The position numbers and the translations under genes were made by a program. A stretch of DNA of 64,000 nucleotides from an uncultured Clostridia bacterium (GTDB taxonomy: Bacteria > Bacillota > Clostridia > Oscillospirales > Ruminococcaceae): positions 62,001-126,000 of the forward strand of contig CAMVNQ010000007.1 of NCBI GenBank assembly GCA_947168885.1, given 5' to 3'. Shown in pieces: positions 25,506-34,202 of this stretch (position 1 is the first letter of the stretch; every line of letters begins with the position of its first letter). The notes beneath the pieces were generated by a model. That model ran no database searches, was not told the origin of the DNA, and worked only from the letters and a program-made list of their open reading frames with translations.

Positions 25506-26924
25506 ATGTATATTTACAACAGCGCATCGCGCAAAAAAGAAGAATTCGTGCCGAACACCGAAGGTAAGGTGAAAATGTACACCTGCGGACCTACGGTGTA
25601 TCATTACGCGCATATCGGAAACCTGCGCACCTACATAATGGAGGATGTGCTCGAAAAATACCTTCGTTTTTCGGGGTATGACGTAACGCGGGTAATGAAC
25701 ATCACCGATGTCGGACACCTTACAAGCGACGGAGATACCGGCGACGACAAGATGCTCAAAGGAGCGAAGAGAGAGCACAAAACTGTCATGGAGATCGCGA
25801 AGTTCTATACAGACGCGTTCTTTGACGACTGCAAAAAGCTGAACATCAAAACGCCCGATGTCGTTGAGCCCGCAACACACTGCATCGACGAGTTCATCAA
25901 AGTAATTTCCACCCTCATCGAAAAGGGTTATGCTTACGAGGCGGGCGGCAATATTTACTTCGACACATCGAAGCTCGACAAGTATTACATTTTCAACGAC
26001 TTTACCGAGGAAGACCTCGCTGTCGGTGTCCGTGAGGGCGTTGAAGCCGATGACAACAAGCGCAATAAAGCCGACTTCGTCCTCTGGTTCACAAAGTCTA
26101 AATTCGAGGATCAGGAGCTCAAATGGGACAGCCCGTGGGGGATAGGCTACCCCGGCTGGCACATCGAGTGCTCGTGCATCAGTATGAAGCATCTCGGCGA
26201 GTACCTTGACATACACTGCGGCGGCATAGACAACCAGTTCCCGCACCACACCAACGAGATCGCGCAGAGCGAAGCGTATATCGGCCATAAATGGTGCAAT
26301 TACTGGTTCCACGTTCACCACCTCAACACCGATGACGGAAAGATGAGCAAGTCGAAGGGCGAGTTCCTCACCGTTTCGCTGCTTGAAGAGAAGGGCTACG
26401 ACCCGCTTGTTTACCGTTTCTTCTGCTTACAGTCACATTACCGCAAGAACCTCGTGTTCAGCTGGGAGAACCTCGATAACGCGGCTGAGGCTTACAAAAA
26501 GCTTGTGGCGCGTATCGTTCCGCTTCTCGGCGAAAAGGACGTAAAGCCGGACGACGCAAAACTCGGCGTGCTTCTTAACGGTTTCAGAGAGGCTATGGAC
26601 GGCGACCTCAACACGGCACAGGCGGTCACCGCTGTATATGACGTGCTCAAATCCGACGCGGACAACGCAACAAAGCTCGGCGCGATAAAGGCTCTGGACA
26701 GCGTGCTTTCGTTAGGCCTTGTCGAAGCCGCCGAAAAGCAGGCTGAGAAGAACAGCGCTTCCGCGGACGATCTTCCCGAAGAGATAAAGGAGCTTGCGGA
26801 AAAGCGTGCGGCGGCGAGAAAAGCGAAGGATTTCGCGCTTGCCGACGAGCTCAGAAAGCAGATAACGGATATGGGTTATGTCGTTGAGGAAACAAGACAG
26901 GGAACGGTGATAAAGAAAGCATGA
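25506..26924 (+). CDS. cysS: Cysteinyl-tRNA synthetase
   Basis: The 472-aa protein has the class I signature HIGN in [14 protein letters not shown], the Zn ligand Cys at CGPTVYH, WHIECS and HTNEIAQSE, and the KMSKS loop ([10 protein letters not shown]). It charges tRNA-Cys. AAGGAGAAAG precedes the ATG. The 186 bases before it are too short for a complete T-box and show none. The next gene overlaps the stop by four bases. Confidence 0.97.
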   Translation: MYIYNSASRKKEEFVPNTEGKVKMYTCGPTVYHYAHIGNLRTYIMEDVLEKYLRFSGYDVTRVMNITDVGHLTSDGDTGDDKMLKGAKREHKTVMEIAKFYTDAFFDDCKKLNIKTPDVVEPATHCIDEFIKVISTLIEKGYAYEAGGNIYFDTSKLDKYYIFNDFTEEDLAVGVREGVEADDNKRNKADFVLWFTKSKFEDQELKWDSPWGIGYPGWHIECSCISMKHLGEYLDIHCGGIDNQFPHHTNEIAQSEAYIGHKWCNYWFHVHHLNTDDGKMSKSKGEFLTVSLLEEKGYDPLVYRFFCLQSHYRKNLVFSWENLDNAAEAYKKLVARIVPLLGEKDVKPDDAKLGVLLNGFREAMDGDLNTAQAVTAVYDVLKSDADNATKLGAIKALDSVLSLGLVEAAEKQAEKNSASADDLPEEIKELAEKRAAARKAKDFALADELRKQITDMGYVVEETRQGTVIKKA

Positions 26925-27667
26925 ATATCATAAAAAAAGCGGCCGTAGTCATCGCGGCAGGGGCAGCGGTGCTCGCAATGTCGGGCTGTATGGGCTTCGG
27001 ACAGCAGCCGGCACCCTCACCCATGAGCACATACGATTACAGCACGATGCGCCTTATCCAGCTCGAAGAGCCGGAGGAGGGAAGACAGAATGCCGAGATA
27101 GAGACAACGCTCGGAACGATAAAAGTCGTGCTCTATCCCGAATACGCGCCGAACACGGTGAAGAATTTCGTGAACCGCGCGAATGAGGGCTATTATAACG
27201 GCAAGGATATTTACTGCGTACTTGATAAATCGCTGTTCATGTCCGGCTCGCTCGACGAAAAGAGAAACAGCGGAGTTACCGAGGACGGACAGGTCATACC
27301 TAACGAGTATTCCGTGAACCTGTGGGCATTCAAAGGCGCGCTTTGTTCATTCAACGGACGTTCGGGCTATGGCGACAGCAGGTTCATGGTGCTCAACGAC
27401 AGACCTCTCTCGGATGAGCAGGTAGAAGAGCTCCGTGCGCTTACCGACGAGACTAAGGAACACCCCATACCGAACGAGCTTGTTGACGCATTCGTGAAGC
27501 AGGGTGTGGTCATAGACCTCTGCGGCGCATACACGGTTTTTGCGCAGACTTACGAGGGTTATGACGTTATCGAGAAGATATGCTCGGCAGAAGTAAGCGG
27601 AGAATTTTCCACGCCTGTTGAACCTATTTATATCAACAAGATAACTATCGGAGAATACCACAAGTAA
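26921..27667 (+). CDS. Cyclophilin-like lipoprotein, probably inactive
   Basis: The 248-aa product has a lipoprotein signal ending LAMSGCMG and a cyclophilin fold from about residue 55 (AEIETTLGTIKVVLYPEYAPNTVKNF). The segment that should read FHRVI reads IYCVL, so the catalytic Arg of peptidyl-prolyl isomerases is missing, and the FMIQGG region reads FMSGS. It may serve as a binding or scaffold protein outside the membrane. It overlaps cysS by four bases and is followed by a second, better conserved cyclophilin lipoprotein. Confidence 0.82.
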   Translation: MNIIKKAAVVIAAGAAVLAMSGCMGFGQQPAPSPMSTYDYSTMRLIQLEEPEEGRQNAEIETTLGTIKVVLYPEYAPNTVKNFVNRANEGYYNGKDIYCVLDKSLFMSGSLDEKRNSGVTEDGQVIPNEYSVNLWAFKGALCSFNGRSGYGDSRFMVLNDRPLSDEQVEELRALTDETKEHPIPNELVDAFVKQGVVIDLCGAYTVFAQTYEGYDVIEKICSAEVSGEFSTPVEPIYINKITIGEYHK

Positions 27668-27714
27668 TACACTATTATGCATTGAGAAAAAGCTGCCAAG
27701 GATGGTGAAACGCA

Positions 27715-28881
27715 ATGAAAAGGATATTTGGAAGAGTGGCTGCTGTCATGACCGCGGCAATAATGACGCTTTCGGTGGCTTCCTGCAGCGGTGAGCCCGT
27801 TGTCGGCAACCTCAGCGATGTCAAGAAAGAGGATAACGCCAACGAGATCTATGCGGTCATATCGGTAAGGGATTACGGCGATATAACCGCGAAACTGTTC
27901 CCGGGGGCTGCGCCGAAAGCGGTGGAGCGCTTCACGGAGAACGCGGAACTCGGCTATTATGACGGCACCACGATACACAGAGTCATAGATCAGTATATTA
28001 TGCAGGGCGGCTCGCTCAACGGTGACGGAAGCGACGGAAATGTTCCGGAATCGCTCTACATACCGGTCGAGACATCGGAAGTAACGTTCAACTTCTACGG
28101 TGCGCTTTGTCTCGCGGCATCTAAGAAGGGCTGTTACTCACAGTTCTACATAGTGAACAACAATCAGCCGCAGGATATTGATGCGGTCATAGATAAGCTC
28201 ACCGAGCAGCTCGGCGATGAAGCGTTCTCGTCGAGACTTCTCGAAGAGGACAAGAAGAAGTATCAGGATTATCTGGATAATCTTAAAGCTATCCCCGCGG
28301 AAGTAAAGGAAAAGTACAAGCGCGTGGGCGGCTGTTATGAGCTTGACGGAACGAGCACGGTCTTCGGTCAGGTCATTGACGGTTTCAGCGTTATACGCGC
28401 CATAGCGGCTACCGAGGTCGTTTCCGGAAACAAGGCGGACGACAAGATCGGAAAAGCGTCGAAGCCTATCGAAACTATCATAATCGACCATATAGAGATC
28501 ATACGCATAGAGCCGGAGGTCTCAACGGAAGAAACCACGACCAAGAAGGCAGGGAAGACCAAGAAAACTTCCGATGAGGTGAATGCCGAGACATTGCCGA
28601 CACTTGCTTCCGAGGACGACACGACTGCTCCTGCCGATGATACCGCGGCTTCCGAAGGCGATACTCTTGCATCATCGGAAGACACGACAGATGACAGCGA
28701 GATCACCAATTCCGTGACGGATGGGAGCAGTGAAGCCGCTTCGTCCGATGATACAACGGAAGCGCCGGAAGAAGTAAGCGGCACATCTGCTGCCGTAAAT
28801 ACCGAAGCTGCGCCGGAGGGATATACTCCCGCGGAGAATTCGTCGTCGGAAGATGAAGAAGTTGTGGTAATAAATGGTTGA
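27715..28881 (+). CDS. Cyclophilin-type peptidyl-prolyl isomerase lipoprotein with acidic tail
   Basis: The 388-aa product has a lipoprotein signal ending at SVASCSG, a cyclophilin domain (about residues 45-270) retaining the catalytic motif IHRVI and YIMQGGSL, and a C-terminal tail of about 110 residues made mainly of Ser, Thr, Asp, Glu and Ala. It should isomerise proline bonds in exported proteins. The tail is disordered and of unknown use. AAGGATGGTG precedes the ATG. It follows the degenerate paralogue by 47 bases. Confidence 0.87.
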   Translation: MKRIFGRVAAVMTAAIMTLSVASCSGEPVVGNLSDVKKEDNANEIYAVISVRDYGDITAKLFPGAAPKAVERFTENAELGYYDGTTIHRVIDQYIMQGGSLNGDGSDGNVPESLYIPVETSEVTFNFYGALCLAASKKGCYSQFYIVNNNQPQDIDAVIDKLTEQLGDEAFSSRLLEEDKKKYQDYLDNLKAIPAEVKEKYKRVGGCYELDGTSTVFGQVIDGFSVIRAIAATEVVSGNKADDKIGKASKPIETIIIDHIEIIRIEPEVSTEETTTKKAGKTKKTSDEVNAETLPTLASEDDTTAPADDTAASEGDTLASSEDTTDDSEITNSVTDGSSEAASSDDTTEAPEEVSGTSAAVNTEAAPEGYTPAENSSSEDEEVVVING

Positions 28882-28914
28882 ACTTGATTGTGCATAATTA
28901 ACAAAAACAAGTAC

Positions 28915-28955
28915 AATTCCCTGAAGCACGTTTGTTGCGCGTGATTCGGGGAATT
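28915..28955 (+). terminator. Probable terminator after the cyclophilin gene
   Basis: AATTCCCTGAAGCACG (28915-28930) pairs with CGTGATTCGGGGAATT (28940-28955) at 14 of 16 positions. The following T-run is weak. Confidence 0.5.
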
Positions 28956-29073
28956 CCCGTTTACAATACAGGATTTTCCACTATTTTCCATGAATATTGC
29001 TATTGTTTGTGTTAAAAATATATGTTGAAAATGTAGATTTTGTGAAAAAAGGCTTTATTTTTGAGTCAAAATG

Positions 29074-29082
29074 TGTTATACT
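29074..29082 (+). promoter_or_regulatory. Extended -10 promoter of murA and its structured leader
   Basis: TGTTATACT is an extended -10 element; a -35 box is weak (TTTATT, 17 bp upstream). The leader to the murA start is about 180 nt. It can form GACC...GGTC enclosing GCACC-TTAC-GGTGC (29174-29204) and a second stem AAGCC/GGCTT (29214-29235). The rest of the 387-bp gap (28882-29268) shows nothing else I can name. Confidence 0.5.
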
Positions 29083-29268
29083 CTATAAGAACGCCGATAA
29101 TGATTATAATGGCGTGTTTGATCTGTTACCTGAATTGACGCTCAAACGGATTTGGACCGATATTCTTCCGCAAGACCATATAGCACCTTACGGTGCGGCA
29201 GGTCATTAAGTCAAAGCCCGTCTATGGACAGGCTTCTGACCGAAAATACCGATCAAGAGGTTATTGTT

Positions 29269-30549
29269 TTGGAGAAATTTATAATAAACGGTGGAAACAG
29301 ACTTACAGGTGAAGTCGAGATAAGCGGTGCAAAGAACGCCGCCGTAGCGATAATTCCTGCTGTTATCTTAGCCGACGAGCCTTGTACGCTCGAAAATGTA
29401 CCTTCGATAAATGACGTTGCTATCGACCTTCGTATCCTTAGGGAACTCGGAGCCGAGATAAAGTTCGTCAACAAATCGACTATCACGATAGACCCGCGTC
29501 CCATAAGGGATATGCCCGTTCCGTACGAGCTCGCGAGATCTATGAGAGCTTCGTATTACTTCCTTGCTACGCTGCTCAGCCGGTTCAAGCACGCTCAGGT
29601 TCCTATGCCCGGCGGCTGCGACCTCGGCGACAGACCTATGGATCAGCATCTGAAGTGCTTCCGTTCGCTCGGCGCAAAGTGCTCTATCGAGCACGGCATC
29701 GTAGATATAAGAGCCGATTTCCTTTTCGGAACGCAGATATACTTCGATAAGGTATCCGTCGGCGCAACGATTAACGCTATGCTTGCTGCGGTAAAGGCAG
29801 AGGGCCTTACGATCCTTGAAAATGCCGCTAAAGAGCCGCATATCGTCGATCTTGCGAACTTCCTCAACTCCATGGGCGCTGACATCATGGGCGCAGGTAC
29901 GGATGTAATCAAGATCAAGGGCGTTAACAGACTTCACGGCGCAGAGTATTCGATAATCCCCGATCAGATCGAGGCGGGTACGTTTATGATCGCTGTTGCG
30001 GCAACAAAGGGCGATGCTCTTATAAAGAACGTTATCCCGAAGCACCTTGAACCTATAACATCAAAGCTCCGTAAGATAGGCGTGGTCGTTATGGAATATG
30101 ACGACAGCATACGCGTCATCGGACAGGGCAAATATGACAGGATCACCGTCAAGACTATGCCTCACCCGGGCTTCCCGACAGATATGCAGCCCCAGCTTAC
30201 AGCGCTCTTAACGCTCGCAAAAGGGACAAGCATCATCACCGAGGGTATCTGGGACAACCGTTTCAGATACGCGGACGAGCTCAGAAGAATGGGCGCGGAT
30301 ATATCGGTTGACGGTAAGGTAGCAGTCATCGAAGGCGTGGATCACCTTACGGGAGCACCCGTAAAAGCTACCGATCTTCGTGCCGGCGCGGCGCTCATAA
30401 TCGCCGGATTAAGCACCGAGGGCACGACAGAGATAGAGGACATTTACCACATAGAGCGTGGTTACGACAATATGGATGGAAAACTCAGAGCGATGGGCGC
30501 GGACATAGTTAAGAGAACGGTGTCCGAGAACATCAGACAGGCTATATAA
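29269..30549 (+). CDS. murA: UDP-N-acetylglucosamine 1-carboxyvinyltransferase
   Basis: I start the gene at TTG 29269, eight bases after AAGAGG; this gives 426 aa, the normal MurA length, whereas the track start adds 39 residues unlike MurA. The product begins with INGGNRLTGEVEISGAKNAA, where the Lys-Asn pair is catalytic, and has the active-site Cys in MPGGCDLGDRPMDQH. It catalyses the first committed step of peptidoglycan synthesis. A strong terminator follows. Many Clostridia carry two murA paralogues; which one this is cannot be told here. Confidence 0.95.
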   Translation: MEKFIINGGNRLTGEVEISGAKNAAVAIIPAVILADEPCTLENVPSINDVAIDLRILRELGAEIKFVNKSTITIDPRPIRDMPVPYELARSMRASYYFLATLLSRFKHAQVPMPGGCDLGDRPMDQHLKCFRSLGAKCSIEHGIVDIRADFLFGTQIYFDKVSVGATINAMLAAVKAEGLTILENAAKEPHIVDLANFLNSMGADIMGAGTDVIKIKGVNRLHGAEYSIIPDQIEAGTFMIAVAATKGDALIKNVIPKHLEPITSKLRKIGVVVMEYDDSIRVIGQGKYDRITVKTMPHPGFPTDMQPQLTALLTLAKGTSIITEGIWDNRFRYADELRRMGADISVDGKVAVIEGVDHLTGAPVKATDLRAGAALIIAGLSTEGTTEIEDIYHIERGYDNMDGKLRAMGADIVKRTVSENIRQAI

Positions 30550-30560
30550 AAAGGAATATA

Positions 30561-30593
30561 AAATCCCCGACAGTTTCAGGTCGGGGATTTTTT
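30561..30593 (+). terminator. Terminator of murA
   Basis: AAATCCCCGAC and GTCGGGGATTT pair across an eight-base loop and are followed by T residues. Confidence 0.92.
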
Positions 30594-30671
30594 GATACGC
30601 CGAAATTTTGCAGGGCTCTTTGTTGCTTTTGTATAAAATTGTATTTATCGGGATAAATTTGTACAAAATGC

Positions 30672-30700
30672 TTGATTTTGTCGGAAAAGTATGCTATAAT
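30672..30700 (+). promoter_or_regulatory. Sigma-A promoter of the chemoreceptor gene
   Basis: TTGATT (30672-30677) and TATAAT (30695-30700) have a 17-bp spacer and a TGC extended -10. The TGTACA-centred palindrome ATTTGTACAAAAT (30657-30669) lies immediately upstream. A small stem CCGGAG/CTCCGG follows in the leader; I see no cyclic-di-GMP riboswitch consensus. Confidence 0.7.
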
Positions 30701-30786
30701 TACGATGAATATGATAATGCCGGAGTGCTTCGTGCTCCGGAGTAAGGCAATATCATGAATGCTAATCAAATGAAAGGAATCTGACA

Positions 30787-32607
30787 ATGAAAACATCAAT
30801 TAAAAAACGTTTGCTGAGACTTGGTATCCTGTGCACCGGTATCGGTTCGTTCGCTGTTGCTTTGTTTGCCGCAATAGGAATAACTATCGTTGAAGCAGGT
30901 ATCTCCGAGGTTTTCGGAAGCGTTGTTATGAACGGTGTTGTAAGCTCGATGCATGAAGAAATGGAGTATCTTCCGAACGGGCTGAAAGATGCCGTACCTT
31001 ATGAGGAAAACGATATATTCAACGAAGTATTCCTTCTCGGAGATCAGAAGGACTTTGATTACAGCTCCTTTATAAACGAATGCAGGAACATGAAGCAGGG
31101 CGACAAGCGTATTTCTTATATCGCATCCCAAAACATAAACCTTGTTGCGCTCAACAGGGGAAGCGAGACTGTCGTCGGTGTTCTTGACGGTGGCTATTTC
31201 GATTACGCTATAAAGACGATGGACGGACCGGGTACATACGGATATCTGGTAGATATCAGCTCCGGCAAGGTCGTTCTCTCGTCAAATAAGTCTGACTGCG
31301 GCAATTCCCTTGACGGCGACCCGCTTTATTCGGATAATCTTGCTAAAATCAGAGCGGGACAGGAGTTCAGTCTGGTCGGCGGTCCTCTTTCCAAGAACGT
31401 GGTATATTCGATGATCCTCACCGATACTCCCACATACGGAATTATTTACAGCACAGATGCTACCAATGTTTACGGCTCAGGTAAGGTGCTTATCATGCTG
31501 CTCATCGGCTGGGCTCTGTTCCTTACCTTATTAGGCGTTGTTGTTTCTGTCGGCGTTGCCAAGAAGATCGCGGCTTCGATAGTTCCTACCGCTGAGTGCC
31601 TTGAGAAGTTCTCACACGGTCAGATAGATACCTCGTTCAGGGCAAACGACAGAGGCGACGAGACCGAAGTCCTCTCGCAGGCTATGGAAAAGACGATTAA
31701 CAACCTCGGCGCGTACATACGCGACATAGATTATATGCTTTCCGAGATCTCAAACGGCAACCTTACTGTAGAAAGCAGCTGCGATTATGAAGGCGACTTC
31801 AACAACATCAAGCATTCTCTCGATAACATCGCGGAGTCTCTCAAATCTACGATAGGCGCGATAAGAGAAGCGGGAGCACAGGTCAACAGCGGTGTAGGTT
31901 CACTCGCGAGCGGTGCTCAGAGCCTTGCGGATAACTCCACGACCGAAGCCGGAACGCTCAAGGAGCTTGATACTCTCGTAAAGAACATCAATGACAATGT
32001 AAATGCGAACGCCGAAATGACCGACCGCATGAGAGGTCTGTCAGAGCATACAGTCGAGAATGTACGCATAGGCAACAACAACATGAAGAACCTGAGCAGC
32101 GCGATAGAGGACATCAGAAAGGCGTCCGAAGAGATTCAGACTATCGCAAAGCTCATAGACGATATTGCTTTCCAGACCAATATCCTTGCGCTCAATGCTG
32201 CTGTTGAGGCTGCAAGAGCAGGAGACGCGGGCAAGGGCTTCGCGGTTGTTGCGGATGAGGTAAGAAACCTCGCGAGCAAGTCCGCCGAAGCAGCAAAGGA
32301 TGCCGTACAGGTTATCGGACGCTGTGTTGCGGCAGTAGATGAGGGCGTAAAGCTCAACCAGTCCGCAAGCGATTCGCTCGAAAAGGTGAGCGAGTCCGTT
32401 CAGGAGTTCAGCGTTCTTGTCGGAAGGGTCGCGGACTCTTCAAGCCAGCAGGCGAGAGACATCACTACAGTCAACAACGGTCTTACAAGCATCACAAGCG
32501 TTGTACAGAGCAATGCCGCCACCGCAGAGGAATCCGCGGCAAGCTCGGAAGAGCTCGCAAGTCAGGCGCAGGTGCTCGAAAACAGATTACGCGGCTTCAG
32601 AATATGA
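30787..32607 (+). CDS. Methyl-accepting chemotaxis protein
   Basis: The 606-aa receptor has membrane helices at about residues 12-36 and 236-260 flanking an extracellular single-Cache-like sensor, then a HAMP region, then a long coiled-coil signalling domain. The conserved hairpin tip is present (AFQTNILALNAAVEAARAG...GFAVVADEVRNLA). It reports an extracellular cue to CheA/CheW, which are not in the window, and its presence suggests a motile or formerly motile cell. The ligand is unknown. Confidence 0.93.
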   Translation: MKTSIKKRLLRLGILCTGIGSFAVALFAAIGITIVEAGISEVFGSVVMNGVVSSMHEEMEYLPNGLKDAVPYEENDIFNEVFLLGDQKDFDYSSFINECRNMKQGDKRISYIASQNINLVALNRGSETVVGVLDGGYFDYAIKTMDGPGTYGYLVDISSGKVVLSSNKSDCGNSLDGDPLYSDNLAKIRAGQEFSLVGGPLSKNVVYSMILTDTPTYGIIYSTDATNVYGSGKVLIMLLIGWALFLTLLGVVVSVGVAKKIAASIVPTAECLEKFSHGQIDTSFRANDRGDETEVLSQAMEKTINNLGAYIRDIDYMLSEISNGNLTVESSCDYEGDFNNIKHSLDNIAESLKSTIGAIREAGAQVNSGVGSLASGAQSLADNSTTEAGTLKELDTLVKNINDNVNANAEMTDRMRGLSEHTVENVRIGNNNMKNLSSAIEDIRKASEEIQTIAKLIDDIAFQTNILALNAAVEAARAGDAGKGFAVVADEVRNLASKSAEAAKDAVQVIGRCVAAVDEGVKLNQSASDSLEKVSESVQEFSVLVGRVADSSSQQARDITTVNNGLTSITSVVQSNAATAEESAASSEELASQAQVLENRLRGFRI

Positions 32608-32683
32608 TTTTTATTCTGCCTTCTCCGGTTTCGGAGAGGGCAGATGTTTCGCTATAATGCCCCTGTGCATGGAAAGGTAAAGT

Positions 32684-33127
32684 ATGAAATTTGTGATACA
32701 GCGTGTAACACACGCATCGGTGACTGTTGTCGGAAATATCGTCGGCAGCATAGGGAAGGGCTTTATGGTACTTATCGGCATCTCCGGTACGGATACCCGT
32801 GAGACGGCAGACAAGATGCTGCATAAGCTCCTCGGACTCAGGATATTTGATGACGAGAACGGAAAGACGAATTTAGCGCTCGCAGATGTCGGCGGTGAGC
32901 TTCTTCTTATATCGCAGTTCACGCTTTACGCGGACTGCCGCAAGGGGTTCCGTCCGGCGTTCATAAAGGCTGGACCCCCGGATATGGCGAATGAGCTGTA
33001 CGAATACATCATTGCCGAGTGCGAAAAGCAGTTCCATACTGAAAAGGGCATATTCGGCGCGGATATGAAAGTCGAGCTTCTGAACGACGGACCGTTCACT
33101 ATCGTCCTCGACAGCGATCAGCTATGA
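32684..33127 (+). CDS. dtd: D-aminoacyl-tRNA deacylase
   Basis: The 147-aa protein is the typical length and has the family motifs: [15 protein letters not shown] at the start, [11 protein letters not shown], and [11 protein letters not shown] (usually RPSFTxAAPP). It removes D-amino acids from mischarged tRNA. The ribosome site is GGAAAGG. It follows the chemoreceptor by 76 bases. Confidence 0.93.
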   Translation: MKFVIQRVTHASVTVVGNIVGSIGKGFMVLIGISGTDTRETADKMLHKLLGLRIFDDENGKTNLALADVGGELLLISQFTLYADCRKGFRPAFIKAGPPDMANELYEYIIAECEKQFHTEKGIFGADMKVELLNDGPFTIVLDSDQL

Positions 33128-33165
33128 ACATTTCGGAATAAATATCAGTATTATGAGGTGTGAAA

Positions 33166-33930
33166 ATGGAATTTAAGGAAATGAATTTTGCAGTTGACGG
33201 TGACAGTATCACCGCCGGTGAACAGTGGTCGGCTCACGTTTACAGAAAGCTCGGATTTGCGTCGCATTACAACGTCGCGGTCGGAAGCTCGGTCTGGTAC
33301 AAGCGCACTACAACTACCGCACAGGGAAGCGTTACGACGCAGGATTATGATGCTCCCGATTTCGCGGGTATAAGTGACGGCTGGCTCGAAACTGACGACC
33401 TTGCGGAGCTCCAGAAGCGTGCGAACAACTGTGCGGTCGTTCATATACAGCGCTTTCTGTCCGATGTGAAAAAAGGGCTTGCGAAGAAGCCCGATGTGTT
33501 CGTATTCGCAATGGGCACGAACGACGAAGCCGACAAGCTCGGTGATGCGGAAAAAGCTCTGCGGGGCAAGGAACTTGACGGGAATGCTGACATCGACCTG
33601 TTCACGGAAGCGGGCGCAATGCGCTGGTGCATACAGACAATTTCGGAGAACTTTCCGGACGCTAAGATATTCGTGATGACACCTATACAGACAGCGACAC
33701 CCGCTCACAACGAGAAGATCGAGCGTCAGATAAGCGAGGTGTTCACAAAGATCGCGGGAGGTATGAGCGTACAGCTCATAGACTGTTTCCACAACGCGGG
33801 CATCTGCGAGAAGTTCGAGGTCATCGGCGGGGAAGGCCGCTACCTTATTGACGGACTTCACCCGAAGGATAACGGACGGGCGCTTGAGGGCTCGTTCGCG
33901 GCAATGGAAATAAGGAACAGACTTTTCTGA
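33166..33930 (+). CDS. Cytosolic SGNH/GDSL-type hydrolase
   Basis: ATG 33166 follows GAGGTG by five bases; the track GTG at 33160 overlaps that site. The 254-aa protein has no signal peptide. SGNH blocks are visible: VDGDSITAGEQW with the nucleophile Ser, FAMGTNDEAD with the block III Asn, and DGLHPKDNG with the catalytic His. It is probably an esterase, perhaps a sugar O-deacetylase, acting inside the cell. It differs from the secreted SGNH protein at 1.9 kb in having no FN3-like tail. Confidence 0.8.
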   Translation: MEFKEMNFAVDGDSITAGEQWSAHVYRKLGFASHYNVAVGSSVWYKRTTTTAQGSVTTQDYDAPDFAGISDGWLETDDLAELQKRANNCAVVHIQRFLSDVKKGLAKKPDVFVFAMGTNDEADKLGDAEKALRGKELDGNADIDLFTEAGAMRWCIQTISENFPDAKIFVMTPIQTATPAHNEKIERQISEVFTKIAGGMSVQLIDCFHNAGICEKFEVIGGEGRYLIDGLHPKDNGRALEGSFAAMEIRNRLF

Positions 33931-34003
33931 TTACAAAATGCACTATCGGAATCTGCACTTAACGTGCATTATCCTAATCGTGACGAAATATGATGATACA
34001 GTT

Positions 34004-34034
34004 AAGCCCCGAAACGACAAGTTTCGAGGCTTTT
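34004..34034 (+). terminator. Terminator between the SGNH hydrolase gene and the feo operon
   Basis: AAGCCCCGAAAC and GTTTCGAGGCTT pair at 11 of 12 positions across GACAA, followed by T residues on the plus strand. It separates convergent genes. Confidence 0.75.
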
Positions 34035-34061
34035 ATCTGTACTTTTATAAAGCATTGTGCA

Positions 34062-34202
34062 TTATTTTCTGCACCCGCTGCATTTGCCGCATTCTCCGCA
34101 GCAGCACTTTCCTTGCTTCTTTCTGCGTACTATGCTTATGACTGCGCCGACAACCGCCGCAGCTATAAGAACGATAAGAATAATATCGAAAAGGTTCATC
34201 AT
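34062..34202 (-). CDS. FeoB-associated Cys-rich membrane protein
   Basis: The gene starts at an ATGATG that overlaps the feoB stop codon, with GGGGGTGG upstream; the longer track ORF reads back into feoB. The product, about 46 aa, is one membrane helix (LFDIILIVLIAAAVVGAVISIV), a basic stretch and a Cys-rich tail (KCCCGECGKCSGC). Small proteins of this pattern follow feoB in many Firmicutes and are thought to assist ferrous iron uptake. Confidence 0.85.
   Translation of the reverse strand: MMNLFDIILIVLIAAAVVGAVISIVRRKKQGKCCCGECGKCSGCRK

Noticed and set aside
25431-26321. 296-aa minus-strand ORF
   Set aside because: Antisense to cysS, whose HIGN and KMSKS motifs are intact.
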